From Pauljensenia sp902373545 (GTDB taxonomy: Bacteria > Actinomycetota > Actinomycetes > Actinomycetales > Actinomycetaceae): a DNA stretch of 64,000 nucleotides. The notes under the pieces are model-generated. The model searched no databases. It was not told the origin of the DNA and worked only from the letters and a program-made list of their open reading frames with translations. The first letter of the stretch is position 1, and each line of letters begins with the position of its first letter. This document shows, piece by piece, positions 26,286 to 35,653 of the stretch. The stretch lies in contig NZ_JAPWAG010000003.1 of the NCBI RefSeq assembly GCF_041432775.1, forward strand, positions 62,001 to 126,000, read 5' to 3'. The position numbers were made by a program, and so were the translations under genes.

Positions 26286-27083
26286 GTGCGTATCGCTCTT
26301 TTCTCCACTTGCCTGGCAGACGTCATGTTCCCCCAGGCCGCCCAGGCGACAGTCACGCTGCTCGAGCGCCTCGGCCACGAAGTCGTCTTCCCTGAAGACC
26401 AGGTGTGCTGCGGACAGATGCACGCCAACACCGGCTACTTCGAAGACGCAGCCAAGATCACCCGCAACCACGTCAAGACCTTCGAGCCCGTGCTCGACGG
26501 CCAGTGGGACGCCATCGTCGTCCCCTCCGGCTCCTGCACCGGTGCAGCGCGCCACGAGCAGAAGGTCGTCGCCGAGCACGTGGGCGACCACGAGCTGGCC
26601 AAGAAGTCCCAGCTCATCGCCCAGCACACCTACGACCTGACCGAGCTCATCACCGACGTTCTCGGCCTGGAAGACGTGGGCGCCTACTTCCCCCACACCG
26701 TCACCTACCACCCGACGTGCCACTCGCTGCGTATCGCCAAGGTCGGCGACCGCCCCTACCGCCTCCTGCGCAACGTTGAAGGCCTGACCCTCGTCGACCT
26801 GCCCGACGCCGAGGTCTGCTGCGGTTTCGGTGGCACCTTCGCCATGAAGAACTCTGAGACCTCCACCTCGATGCTCGCGGACAAGGTCACCAACGTCATG
26901 TCCACGCGCGCCGAAGTCCTCGTCATGGGCGACTACTCCTGCCTCATGCACGTCGGCGGCGGCCTCTCCCGCCTCAACTCGGGCATCCGCCCGATGCACC
27001 TCGCCGAAATCCTGGCATCCACCAAGGACCAGCCCTTCGAGGGCAACATCTCCTTCGCACCCGAAAGCGCACAGGTGATCTGA
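26286..27083 (+). CDS. lutA: Lactate utilisation protein A (CCG-domain subunit)
   Basis: Subunit of the LutABC iron-sulfur complex that oxidises L-lactate to pyruvate. The protein (265 residues) has two cysteine-rich CCG domains, seen as VCCGQMHANTGY and VCCGFGGTFAMK, plus HPTCHSLR. The start is taken at GTG 26286 because GGAAGGA lies just upstream and VRIALFSTCLAD is the normal LutA N-terminus; an ATG at 26253 is an alternative. One base separates its stop from the lutB ATG. Confidence 0.93.
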   Translation: MRIALFSTCLADVMFPQAAQATVTLLERLGHEVVFPEDQVCCGQMHANTGYFEDAAKITRNHVKTFEPVLDGQWDAIVVPSGSCTGAARHEQKVVAEHVGDHELAKKSQLIAQHTYDLTELITDVLGLEDVGAYFPHTVTYHPTCHSLRIAKVGDRPYRLLRNVEGLTLVDLPDAEVCCGFGGTFAMKNSETSTSMLADKVTNVMSTRAEVLVMGDYSCLMHVGGGLSRLNSGIRPMHLAEILASTKDQPFEGNISFAPESAQVI

Positions 27084-27084
27084 C

Positions 27085-28689
27085 ATGACCGCAACGTTCA
27101 TCGGAATGCCCTCCGCCCCCGAGTCGCACACCGGCGGCTGGCGCACCACCGTCACCATTCCCGAGGATACCCTCCGCTGGGGCACGACCTTCCCGGAAGG
27201 CGCCCACAAGACGCTGGCCAACACCCAGATGCGCCGCAACCTGGGCCACGCCACCCGCACCATCCGCTCCAAGCGCGCCCAGCGCGTCGCCGAAATGCCG
27301 GACTGGGAGAACCTGCGCAGCGCGGCCGAGGCCGTCAAGTTCGAGGTCGCCTCGCGCATGCCCGAGCTCCTCGAAGAGTTCGAGCGCAACGTGACCGCCC
27401 GCGGCGGCATCGTCCACTGGGCACGCGACAAGCACGAGGCCAACCGCATCGTCGCGGACATCATCAAGTCCAAGGGCGTTGACGAGATCGTCAAGGTCAA
27501 GTCCATGGCCACCCAGGAGACCAACCTCAACGAGTTCCTGAAGGAAGAGGGCATCAGCGCTCGCGAGACCGACCTCGCCGAGATGATCGTCCAGCTGGCC
27601 GACGACATGCCCAGCCACATCGTCGTCCCCGCGATCCACCGCAACCGCTCCGAGGTCCGCGGCATCTTCCTGGATCGCATGGAGGACGCGCCCCGCAACC
27701 TTTCCGACGACCCGACCGAGCTGACTGGCGCCGCCCGCGCCCACCTGCGTAAGAAGTTCCTGCACGCCAAGGTCGCCGTCTCCGGCACCAACATGGGCAT
27801 CGCGGAAACCGGCACCGTCTCCATCTTCGAGTCCGAGGGCAACGGCCGTATGTGCCTGACCCTGCCGGACACGCTCATCACCCTGATGGGCATCGAGAAG
27901 CTGGTTCCTCGCTTCCAGGACGTGGAGATCTTCTCCCAGCTCCTGCCCCGCTCCGCCACCGGCGAGCGCATGAACCCCTACACCTCCATGTGGGCGGGCG
28001 TCACCCCCGGCGACGGCCCCCAGGAATTCCACCTCATCCTCATGGACAACGGCCGCACCAAGGTCCTGTGTGACCCGATCGGCCGCCAGGCCCTCGCCTG
28101 CATCCGCTGCGGCTCGTGCATGAACATCTGCCCGGTCTACCAGCACACCTCCGGTCACGCCTACGGCTCCGTCTACCCGGGCCCCATCGGCGCGATCCTG
28201 ACCCCGCAGCTCACCCAGGGCCTCGACGAGCACGATCCGGTGCACACCCTGCCCTTCGCGTCCTCCCTGTGTGGCGCGTGTGGCGAGGTTTGTCCCGTCA
28301 AGATCGACATCCCGACGATCCTCATCCACATGCGCGCCCGCACCGTCGACGTCAAGCGCAACCTCGTGCCCGACGTGTGGGACCTCGCCATGGGCGCGAC
28401 CACCCCGATGATGACGAACGCGACGCTGTGGAAGGCCGCCGGAAAGGGCGCGAAGGCCACCCGCCTGTTCGCCAAGAAGGGCTCCATCGGCGCGTTGCCG
28501 TTCCCGGCCTCGCTGTGGACGCGCGCCCGCGACCTGCCGGTCGCCCCGAAGGAAACCTTCCGCGAGTGGTGGAAGCGCACCCACAAGGACTCCGACGCCA
28601 ACGCGCCGCGCACGGACCGCCCAGCAACGGGACTCCCGCTCGCTTCCGAACACGGCATGACCACCAGCACGACCCAGAAGGAGGCGTGA
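27085..28689 (+). CDS. lutB: Lactate utilisation protein B (ferredoxin-like subunit)
   Basis: 534-residue central subunit of LutABC. An N-terminal LUD-type domain is followed by two 4Fe-4S cysteine clusters, CIRCGSCMNICP and CGACGEVCP, and a C-terminal segment typical of LutB (TMWAGVTPGDGPQEFHLI precedes the clusters). Electron acceptor unknown. The last 60 residues are basic and variable. Second gene of a tight operon; one base to lutC. Confidence 0.94.
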   Translation: MTATFIGMPSAPESHTGGWRTTVTIPEDTLRWGTTFPEGAHKTLANTQMRRNLGHATRTIRSKRAQRVAEMPDWENLRSAAEAVKFEVASRMPELLEEFERNVTARGGIVHWARDKHEANRIVADIIKSKGVDEIVKVKSMATQETNLNEFLKEEGISARETDLAEMIVQLADDMPSHIVVPAIHRNRSEVRGIFLDRMEDAPRNLSDDPTELTGAARAHLRKKFLHAKVAVSGTNMGIAETGTVSIFESEGNGRMCLTLPDTLITLMGIEKLVPRFQDVEIFSQLLPRSATGERMNPYTSMWAGVTPGDGPQEFHLILMDNGRTKVLCDPIGRQALACIRCGSCMNICPVYQHTSGHAYGSVYPGPIGAILTPQLTQGLDEHDPVHTLPFASSLCGACGEVCPVKIDIPTILIHMRARTVDVKRNLVPDVWDLAMGATTPMMTNATLWKAAGKGAKATRLFAKKGSIGALPFPASLWTRARDLPVAPKETFREWWKRTHKDSDANAPRTDRPATGLPLASEHGMTTSTTQKEA

Positions 28690-28690
28690 C

Positions 28691-29362
28691 ATGACCACCA
28701 CCATGGACGCGAAGACCGCGATTCTGGCGCGCGCACGCGACGCCATCTCCCGTTCCCAGCAGGGCCGTCCGGTGCGCCCAATCCCCCGCGACTACATTCG
28801 TTCCACCGAGCACGCGCCCGGTTCGCAGGCCGTCATCGAGGAAATGATCGAGAAGCTCGAGGACTACTCGGCGAAGGTCGTCGTGGTCTCCAAGGAGTCT
28901 GAGGTCGCCGACGCGATCTCGACGTTCCTGGCCGACCAGAAGGCCTCTTCCGTCGTGGTCCCCACCGGCCTGGACGACGCCTTCAAGAAGGCCGCCGCCC
29001 GCGACGGCCGCACGGTCCGCGAGGACAGCCGCGAGCAGGCCATCCCGACGCTGGAGCTGGACGAGATCGATGCGGTCGTCACGCGCTGCCGCGTCGCGAT
29101 CTCTATCTCGGGCACCATCGTCCTCGACGGTGAGCCCGACCAGGGTCGCCGCGCGATCTCGCTCGTGCCCGACACCCACGTCGTCGTCCTCAAGGCCTCC
29201 GACATCGTGCCCACGGTCCCCCAGGCGGTGGACATCCTCGGAAAGAACCCGACCCGTCCGATGACCTGGATCGCCGGCGGTTCGGCGACCTCCGACATCG
29301 AGCTGGTCCGCGTCAACGGCGTGCACGGCCCCCGCTTCCTGCGAGTCGTCATCGTCAAGTGA
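28691..29362 (+). CDS. lutC: Lactate utilisation protein C (LUD domain)
   Basis: 223-residue LUD (DUF162) protein, third component of the lactate oxidation complex. The conserved LUD stretches AISISGTIVLD and IAGGSATSDIELVRVNGVHG are near the C-terminus. Short N-terminal helix. Followed by a strong hairpin, which ends the lut operon. Confidence 0.92.
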   Translation: MTTTMDAKTAILARARDAISRSQQGRPVRPIPRDYIRSTEHAPGSQAVIEEMIEKLEDYSAKVVVVSKESEVADAISTFLADQKASSVVVPTGLDDAFKKAAARDGRTVREDSREQAIPTLELDEIDAVVTRCRVAISISGTIVLDGEPDQGRRAISLVPDTHVVVLKASDIVPTVPQAVDILGKNPTRPMTWIAGGSATSDIELVRVNGVHGPRFLRVVIVK

Positions 29363-29380
29363 TCTGATCACGACGTAAGT

Positions 29381-29410
29381 GTGCCCGGCTGCCTCACGGC
29401 AGCCGGGCAC
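29381..29410 (+). terminator. Terminator of lutABC
   Basis: GTGCCCGGCTGCC (29381-29393), loop TCAC, GGCAGCCGGGCAC (29398-29410); 18 bases after the lutC stop. Confidence 0.85.
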
Positions 29411-29664
29411 CACATTTTGCCTTGTTCATGAGCTCTTCCGGCCCGGAGCCTGGCAGCTGGACCCTGTGGGTGGCGCCCCTCCATGCGCGGTTTGGCCCGA
29501 CAGGCGGCACCGTCAACCTCTCCATGCGCAGCTGGGTCCTACGGGTAGCACCACAACCTCTCAAACGCAGACGAGCCCTCCAGGTCGAAGCGTCCCGGGG
29601 ATCGTGGACAGTGTCGTGGGACGTCGACCGAACACAGGAGTTCGCCTTGGGCGCCTCATCAACC

Positions 29665-29780
29665 AAAAGTCGCACGTAATTCGGGTACCCGAACTTTGTG
29701 CAGCACCCCGAAAACGTTGCAATTCCAACGATGCGATTTCAATGTTTGAAATATATCTCGGGGAATTACGTGCGACATTT
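29665..29780. repeat. Dispersed TIR element, copy D
   Basis: AAAAGTCGCACGTAATT at the left and AATTACGTGCGACATTT at the right; the core again has CGTTGCAATTCCAACG. The right flank CTGAGGAACC continues the family pattern. It lies in the 770-base gap between lutC and the uvrA-like gene, which contains no supported gene. Confidence 0.75.
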
Positions 29781-29917
29781 CTGAGGAACCACAACATGAG
29801 GCGCCACAAAGGCACCACGAAGTGCCCCAAGCAGAAGACAGCCCAAGCAGAAGACAACCCAAGCTCAGAAGACGCCCACATCCCCGGCCACCACAACTGC
29901 CAGAAGCATAGGGGCAC

Positions 29918-30043
29918 TGCACCCGTTACGTGGCGGTGCACCCGTTACGTGGCGGTGCACCCGATATGGGGCAGTACACCCGATATGGGGCGCTGCACCC
30001 GATCAGAAAAGGTGCATTGCCTACGGATCGGGTGCAGCGCCCC
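29918..30043. repeat. 19-bp tandem repeats closed by an 18-bp inverted copy
   Basis: Units starting TGCACCCG (TACACCCG in the fourth) at 29918, 29937, 29956, 29975 and 29994, exact 19-bp period. The last unit (GGGGCGCTGCACCCGATC, 29987-30004) is repeated in perfect inverse orientation at 30026-30043. Between element D and this array, short GCAGAAGAC units also recur (about 29832-29875). Confidence 0.85.
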
Positions 30044-30132
30044 AACATACAAGAACAAACGCGGAACTGGCACACTGAACCACTCACCGCCACAACCAGC
30101 CCGGGCGCGCCGAGCCGGTAATGATGACCCCG

Positions 30133-32598
30133 TCAGCGTAGATAGCGGCCCGTCACCGAGGCCTCGGACGCCGCGATGTCCCGGGGCGTGCCCTCAGCGA
30201 CGATACGCCCGCCCTCGATGCCTCCGCCCGGCCCCATGTCGATGACCCAGTCGGCGCAGCGGATCAGGTCCAGGTCGTGCTCGATGACGAGGACGGTCGC
30301 TCCCCGCTCGATGAGGTGCTGGAGCACGTCGATGAGGACCTGCACGTCGTCCGGATGCAGGCCAATCGTCGGCTCGTCGAAAACGAAGAGCGTGCCGTCC
30401 TGCCGCCTCCCCATTTCCGAGGCCAATTTGAGCCTCTGCGCCTCGCCACCGGACAGAGCGGGCGTCGCCTCGCCGAGCGTCAGGTAGCCCAAACCAAGGC
30501 CGGACAGGGTCTCGAGGAGAGCGCCCGCTTTCTTGAGTCCGCGCACGGCCACCCGAGCCTCGTCGACGCTCATTGCCATGATGTCGGGCAGGCTCAGCCC
30601 ATCGCGGAGAATCGACGCAGCCTGCGCGCCGTAGCGGCTCCCCCGACACTCGGTGCACTCAATGTCCACGTCCGGCAGGAACTGCACGTCCAGGGTGATC
30701 TGCCCGGTACCGTCGCACGTGGGGCATCGGAGCGAACCCGTGTTGTAGGAGAACGCGCCGGGCTTCAACCCAGCAGCCTGCGCCTCCTCGGTGCGAGCAA
30801 ACGCGCGGCGCAGCTCGTCCAACACCCCGGAATACGTGGCCACGGTCGAGCGCACGTTCACGCCGATGGGTGTCGCGTCGATCAGGTTCACGCGCGAAAT
30901 GCCAGCGGCGTCCACGTCGCGCACGTGCACGGGCAAAGGCTCGCCAGCAAGGCGCGCACGCAGCGCGGGAACCAGCGACTCCAGCACGAGCGTCGTCTTG
31001 CCCGACCCACTGACGCCCGTGACGGCCGTCAGCGAGCCGACGGGTACGTCCACGCTCAGGGGCCGCACCGTGTGGATCTGGTTAGTCTCCAGGTGAAGCG
31101 CACCGCGCCCGTCGATATCCGCGCCCTGATCCGACTCCCCCGCTGCACGCTCAACCCGACGGACCCCAGCCATGTACGGGCCGATGCGGGACGCGGGGGC
31201 GTGGGAGGCCTCGGCAATGGGACCCTGGAAGATGACGCGACCGCCGTCCGCGCCCGCGCCTGGGCCGATCTCGATGAGGTGGTCGGCGGCACCCAGGACA
31301 CGTGTGTCATGGTCGACGACGACAGCGGAATTCCCGTCGGCGATGAGCTCGCGGATGATTGCCAGGACGCCGTCGACGTTGGAGGGGTGCAGGCCGATGG
31401 TCGGCTCATCCAGCACGTAGAGGACCCCGGTCGTCCGGTTGCGCACCGCGCGGGCGAGCTGCATGCGCTGGCGCTCGCCGTTGGATAGCGTCGAGGAGGC
31501 GCGGTCCAGCGATAGGTAGGACAGGCCCAGCTCGACGAGGCGCTCCATCGGTTCGGTCATCTCGTCGACGATGACGCGAGCCATGGGCGCGACCTCATCC
31601 GGGACGAGGCCGGGGACGCGCTGGACCCACTCGCGCAGCTCCGTGAGCGTCAGGCGAGAGGCCTCGCCCAGGTCGATGCCCTTGATGAGCGTGGAGCGTA
31701 CACGTTCCCCCAGGCGCGTGCCGTCGCACGCGGGGCATGTGCGGGTGATGAGGTACTTCTCGACGCGAGCAAGCGCCTTCTCGTCTTTCGCCTTCGACAG
31801 GGCGTTCTCAACGGTAGCCACCGCGTTGAAGTACGTGAAGTCCAGCTCCGCGCCGCCCGTCTTGGTGGCGACGACGATGTGGCGTTTTTCGGCGGGCCCC
31901 TCGTAGACGATCGCCTTCTCCGCATCGCTCAGGTCCCGGAAGGGCACGTTCGTGCGCACACCCATCTCGCGCGCGACGTCCTTCATGAGCTTCCACATGA
32001 GGGACCCCCACGGGGAAACCGCGCCCTCGTCAATAGTCAGGGATTCATCGGGCACGAGGGACGCTCGGTTGACGACGCGCTGGACACCCGTCCCCTCGCA
32101 CACCGGGCACGCACCGCCCGAGTTGAAGGCCATCTCCTCCGCGCCGAGGCCGTAGAAGGACTCCGCACACTGCGGGCACGTGAGAGGCGCCTCCAGGGCG
32201 ACGTTGCGCGAGGGTGGGACGCGGTGCCCGTTCGGGCACAGGTAGGAGCCCGCGCGCGAGAACAGGAGGCGCAGGTGGTTGAGAAGCTCCGTCACCGTGC
32301 CGAAGGTGGAACGCACGTCGGGCACGCCGGGGCGCTGGCGCAGCGCGAGCGCGGCGGGCACGTGCGCAACCTCGTCGACCGAGGCCTTGGCCGCCTGGGA
32401 GATACGCCTGCGCGTGTAGGTCGCCAGGGACTCCAGGTAACGCCGCGATCCCTCCGCGTAGAGCGTGCCCAAGGCCAGGGAGGATTTGCCCGACCCGGAC
32501 ACGCCCGCGACTGCAACGAACGCGTTCAGGGGAACGTCAACGTCCACGTTTTTCAGGTTGTGGACGCGGGCACCACGCACGCGGATGACGCTGGGCAT
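30133..32598 (-). CDS. UvrA-like ABC ATPase (class II UvrA paralogue)
   Basis: 821-residue DNA-binding ABC protein related to excinuclease UvrA. The first P-loop GVSGSGKSSLA and second GVSGSGKTTL, signatures LSNGERQRMQLA and LSGGEAQRLKLA, and Walker B VLDEPTIGLHP and VFDEPTIGLHP are all present, as are zinc modules CPVCEGTG, CPACDGTR and CPTCDGTG. It is shorter than the roughly 950-residue housekeeping UvrA. The shorter form and its location away from uvrB suggest a class II paralogue, some of which give resistance to DNA-intercalating drugs. ATG 32598 lies one base after the era stop; a longer upstream open frame overlaps era and is rejected. Confidence 0.85.
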   Translation of the reverse strand: MPSVIRVRGARVHNLKNVDVDVPLNAFVAVAGVSGSGKSSLALGTLYAEGSRRYLESLATYTRRRISQAAKASVDEVAHVPAALALRQRPGVPDVRSTFGTVTELLNHLRLLFSRAGSYLCPNGHRVPPSRNVALEAPLTCPQCAESFYGLGAEEMAFNSGGACPVCEGTGVQRVVNRASLVPDESLTIDEGAVSPWGSLMWKLMKDVAREMGVRTNVPFRDLSDAEKAIVYEGPAEKRHIVVATKTGGAELDFTYFNAVATVENALSKAKDEKALARVEKYLITRTCPACDGTRLGERVRSTLIKGIDLGEASRLTLTELREWVQRVPGLVPDEVAPMARVIVDEMTEPMERLVELGLSYLSLDRASSTLSNGERQRMQLARAVRNRTTGVLYVLDEPTIGLHPSNVDGVLAIIRELIADGNSAVVVDHDTRVLGAADHLIEIGPGAGADGGRVIFQGPIAEASHAPASRIGPYMAGVRRVERAAGESDQGADIDGRGALHLETNQIHTVRPLSVDVPVGSLTAVTGVSGSGKTTLVLESLVPALRARLAGEPLPVHVRDVDAAGISRVNLIDATPIGVNVRSTVATYSGVLDELRRAFARTEEAQAAGLKPGAFSYNTGSLRCPTCDGTGQITLDVQFLPDVDIECTECRGSRYGAQAASILRDGLSLPDIMAMSVDEARVAVRGLKKAGALLETLSGLGLGYLTLGEATPALSGGEAQRLKLASEMGRRQDGTLFVFDEPTIGLHPDDVQVLIDVLQHLIERGATVLVIEHDLDLIRCADWVIDMGPGGGIEGGRIVAEGTPRDIAASEASVTGRYLR

Positions 32599-32599
32599 G

Positions 32600-33847
32600 T
32601 CAGAACCCGAGGCGTCCCAGCATCTTCGGGTCGGACTGCCAGTCCTTCGCGGTGCGCACGTGCAGGTCCAGGTAGACGCGCCGGCCCAGCAGCTCCTCGA
32701 TGTGGGCGCGGGACTGGGTGCCGATCTGCTTGAGGCGGCTTCCCTTGCGGCCGATAATGATGGCCTTCTGGGAGTCGCGCTCAACGTAGACGTTCACGTG
32801 AATGTCGAGCATGGGCGGGCGGTCGTCGCCCTCGCGGCGCGGCCTCTCGATGATCTCCTCGACCTGGACGGCCAGGGAGTGGGGCAGCTCGTCGCGCACG
32901 CCCTCCAGGGCTGCCTCGCGAATGAACTCCGCGATGAGGGTGTCGCGCGACTCGTCGGTGACGTCGCCGTCGGGGTAGAGCGGCGGCGACAGCGGCACCG
33001 TCTGCGCGAGGACCTCGCGCAGGTGGTCGATGCCCTTGCCCTCCACGGAGGAGACCGGGACGATGGCGGCCCACTCCCCCAGCTTCTCGATGGACAGCAG
33101 GTGCTTCATGACGCGCTCGCGCGGCACGGCGTCGCACTTGGTCGCCACCGCGATGATGGGCCGCTTGATGCCGCGCAGCTCGCGGGCGATGAACTGGTCG
33201 CCGGGGCCGATGCGCTGGTCGGCGGGCAGGCAGAAGAGCACGACGTCGACCTCGGAGAGGGCCTCGCGCACCATGTCGTTGAGGCGCTTGCCGAGCAGCG
33301 TGCGCGGGCGGTGGTATCCGGGGGTGTCCACGAGCACCAGCTGGTAGCCCTCCCCGTGTACGATGCCGCGGATGTTGTGGCGCGTCGTCTCGGGGCGCCC
33401 CGAGGTGATCGCGATCTTGCGCCCGACCAGCGCGTTCGTCAGGGTCGACTTGCCGACGTTGGGGCGCCCGACGATCGAGATGAAGCCGGCGCGGAAGTCC
33501 TCCGGGAAGTCTGGGATCTCGATGGTCGCGGCCGCGTCCTCGCGCAGGGCGGCCACGGAGGTCAGCGCCTCGAAGGCGTCGAGGTCGGCGTCCTCCTCGT
33601 CCTCCAGGCCCTCGAAGTCCTCGTACTCTTCGTCGTCCTCGGAGTCATCGGAGTCGTCGGAGTCCTCACAGTCCGCGTCGTCGCCCGGCTCGGCCCCGGC
33701 CTCGTCCGCGGTCTCTTCGCCGAGGCCGGCGTCGATCTGCGCGCGAGCGTCGGCTTCCGGGTCGGCAGCGTCGGGGGCAACCTCGATGCGCGCGTCCCCG
33801 AAGGCGTTGGGGCCGGCCATGAGTTCGTCGTCGGAGGGGAATCGCAT
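32600..33847 (-). CDS. era: GTPase Era with acidic N-terminal extension
   Basis: Ribosome assembly GTPase that binds 16S rRNA. G1 GRPNVGKST, G3 VDTPGYHRPR, G4 TKCD and the C-terminal KH domain (KAIIIGRKGSRLKQIGTQSR) are intact. The protein has 415 residues, against about 300 for typical Era. The first 110 or so are an added region extremely rich in Asp and Glu (for example DDSDDSEDDEEYEDFEGLED). ATG at 33847 lies one base after the corC stop. Fourth gene of a coupled operon. Confidence 0.94.
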   Translation of the reverse strand: MRFPSDDELMAGPNAFGDARIEVAPDAADPEADARAQIDAGLGEETADEAGAEPGDDADCEDSDDSDDSEDDEEYEDFEGLEDEEDADLDAFEALTSVAALREDAAATIEIPDFPEDFRAGFISIVGRPNVGKSTLTNALVGRKIAITSGRPETTRHNIRGIVHGEGYQLVLVDTPGYHRPRTLLGKRLNDMVREALSEVDVVLFCLPADQRIGPGDQFIARELRGIKRPIIAVATKCDAVPRERVMKHLLSIEKLGEWAAIVPVSSVEGKGIDHLREVLAQTVPLSPPLYPDGDVTDESRDTLIAEFIREAALEGVRDELPHSLAVQVEEIIERPRREGDDRPPMLDIHVNVYVERDSQKAIIIGRKGSRLKQIGTQSRAHIEELLGRRVYLDLHVRTAKDWQSDPKMLGRLGF

Positions 33848-33848
33848 G

Positions 33849-35207
33849 TCAGTTATCCTTGTCGTCGGCGGGGGTTGGATCGGGGATGAGCAAAGCGTCG
33901 GGGTCGAGCTGGCAGACAATCGTGGAGACCTGGCGGCGGCGTCCGCGCGCTTCTTCGGCGGCCATGATGACTCCGGCGAGGGTGCCACTCGCGCCGGGCA
34001 GCGGAACCTTGCCGATGGCCTTGGCGAGGAGGCCGCCGACGGAGTCGACGTCCTCGTCTTCGATCTCGCGGCCGAGCAGTTCGCCGAGCTCAGAGATCGG
34101 GTAGCGCGAGGGAACGCGCCAGATGCCTGGCAGGATTTCTTCGGGTTCGATGGAGTGGCGGTCATGCTCGTCGGTGAGCTCGCCGACGACCTCCTCGAGG
34201 ATGTCCTCGAGGGTGACCAGGCCCGCGACGCCGCCGTATTCGTCGATGACAATGGCCATGTGGAAGCGTTCGGCCTGCATCTGGCGCAGCATGTCGTCCG
34301 CTGGCTTCATTTCGACGGCGAACTCGGCGGGGCGCATCATCTGCTCGGCGCGCAGGTCCAGCTGGCCGCCGGTGGCCTCCCAGCGGGAGACGAGGTCCTT
34401 GAAGAACAGGATGCCGCGGATGTCGTCCACGTCGTCGCCGACGACGGGCACGCGCGAGAAGCCGGATCGCACGAAGAGGCGCAGCGCTGAGGCCGCGGGC
34501 GTGTCGGCGTCGATGGTCACCATGTCGGTGCGCGGCACCATGACCTCGCGCACGAGGGTGTGCCCCAGGTCCAGGACGGAGCGGACCATGTCGCGGTCCT
34601 CCTCCTCGAAGCTCTCGGGTTCGCCGACCTCGTCGACGATTTCGCGCAGGTCGGAGATGAGCTCGGCGCGCACCTGCGCCTCGGTGGGTTCGGGGGCGGG
34701 GCGTGAGGAGCGCAGCCGCTTCAGGACAGGGTCGGCGAGGTGGCTCAGGCGCGAGAGTCGGTCCGCGAAGGACGCGCCGGCCAGGCCGATGCCCTCGGGG
34801 TTGCGCGCGCCCCACTGGGCGGGCAGGAAGGACACGAAGAGGAGCTGGAGGGCCGCGATGACGGACACGGCGATGAGGGCGACCGCCCACCAGGGCAGGC
34901 GCGTATCCACCAGGACGATCGTTCCCATGACCGCGTAGACGACCTGCCAGAAGGTACGGAAAGCACGCAGCGACAGGAGGGTGCGCTGGCGGCGATCGAC
35001 CAGGCCGTACAGGACGCGCGCGTTGCGGCGTTCTTCTTCGATGAGGTCTTCGACGCCGGCCAGGGTCAGGCGCTGGACGGCCTGCTCGACGCTCTGCGCG
35101 ACGGAGGCGAAGGCCAGGGAGACGATCGCCAGGATCAGCAGCGCGATCGAGGGCACGTCCATGATCGGCGAGGCCGGGGCCGCCTCCAGGGGGACGGTCA
35201 GGGTCAT
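33849..35207 (-). CDS. CNNM/CorC-type membrane protein with CBS domains
   Basis: 452 residues: an N-terminal DUF21/CNNM membrane domain (about four hydrophobic segments in residues 1-140), a CBS pair (VREVMVPRTDMVTID and VVGDDVDDIRGILFFKD, then the second CBS with HMAIVIDEYGGVAGLVTLEDILEE), and a C-terminal CorC_HlyC domain. The family includes magnesium/cobalt transporters and proteins annotated as hemolysins; magnesium export or homeostasis is the better-supported role. Overlaps the ybeY stop by ATGA. Confidence 0.92.
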   Translation of the reverse strand: MTLTVPLEAAPASPIMDVPSIALLILAIVSLAFASVAQSVEQAVQRLTLAGVEDLIEEERRNARVLYGLVDRRQRTLLSLRAFRTFWQVVYAVMGTIVLVDTRLPWWAVALIAVSVIAALQLLFVSFLPAQWGARNPEGIGLAGASFADRLSRLSHLADPVLKRLRSSRPAPEPTEAQVRAELISDLREIVDEVGEPESFEEEDRDMVRSVLDLGHTLVREVMVPRTDMVTIDADTPAASALRLFVRSGFSRVPVVGDDVDDIRGILFFKDLVSRWEATGGQLDLRAEQMMRPAEFAVEMKPADDMLRQMQAERFHMAIVIDEYGGVAGLVTLEDILEEVVGELTDEHDRHSIEPEEILPGIWRVPSRYPISELGELLGREIEDEDVDSVGGLLAKAIGKVPLPGASGTLAGVIMAAEEARGRRRQVSTIVCQLDPDALLIPDPTPADDKDN

Positions 35208-35653
35208 CGGGTGGCCAGGAAGGTCAGCAGCAGCTTGCGTTGGAGGGCGAACATGACCTCGCGCTCGGGGTCGGTCGCGTGGTCGTAGCCCAGGAGATGG
35301 AGCATGCCGTGCGTGGCCAGGAGGAGCATCTCCTCGGCGGCGCTGTGGCCGGATTCGGCGGCCTGTCGGGAGGCGACAGCCGGGCAGATGCAGATGTCGC
35401 CGAGCATGCCGGGGGGCGTGGGGCGGTCGGCGGTGCCGGGGCGCAGCTCGTCCATGGGGAAGCTCATGACGTCGGTCGGGCCGGGCAGGTCGAGCCAGCG
35501 GATGTGCAGGTCCTCCATCGGCTCGGGCTCGATGAAGATGATGTTGACCTCGGCGTCGGAGCTGACGTGCATCTGGTCAAGCACGAAGTCGGCCAGGGCG
35601 GAAAACTCGGCTTCGTTAATCTCGTAGTCGGTCTCGTTGATGACCTCGGTCAT
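35204..35653 (-). CDS. ybeY: rRNA maturation endoribonuclease YbeY
   Basis: 149-residue metalloprotein needed for 16S rRNA 3' maturation and ribosome quality control. The zinc site H-x3-H-x5-H is seen in HGMLHLLGYDH; the upstream segment TDVMSFPMDE and LGDICICP are also conserved. Overlaps phoH by ATGA. The phoH-ybeY-corC-era order is standard in actinobacteria. Confidence 0.95.
   Translation of the reverse strand: MTEVINETDYEINEAEFSALADFVLDQMHVSSDAEVNIIFIEPEPMEDLHIRWLDLPGPTDVMSFPMDELRPGTADRPTPPGMLGDICICPAVASRQAAESGHSAAEEMLLLATHGMLHLLGYDHATDPEREVMFALQRKLLLTFLATR

Noticed and set aside
32599..32784. Longer N-terminus for the UvrA-like protein
   Set aside because: The extra 62 codons overlap era in another frame and are Arg/Ser/Pro-rich; the coupled ATG at 32598 gives the normal UvrA start.
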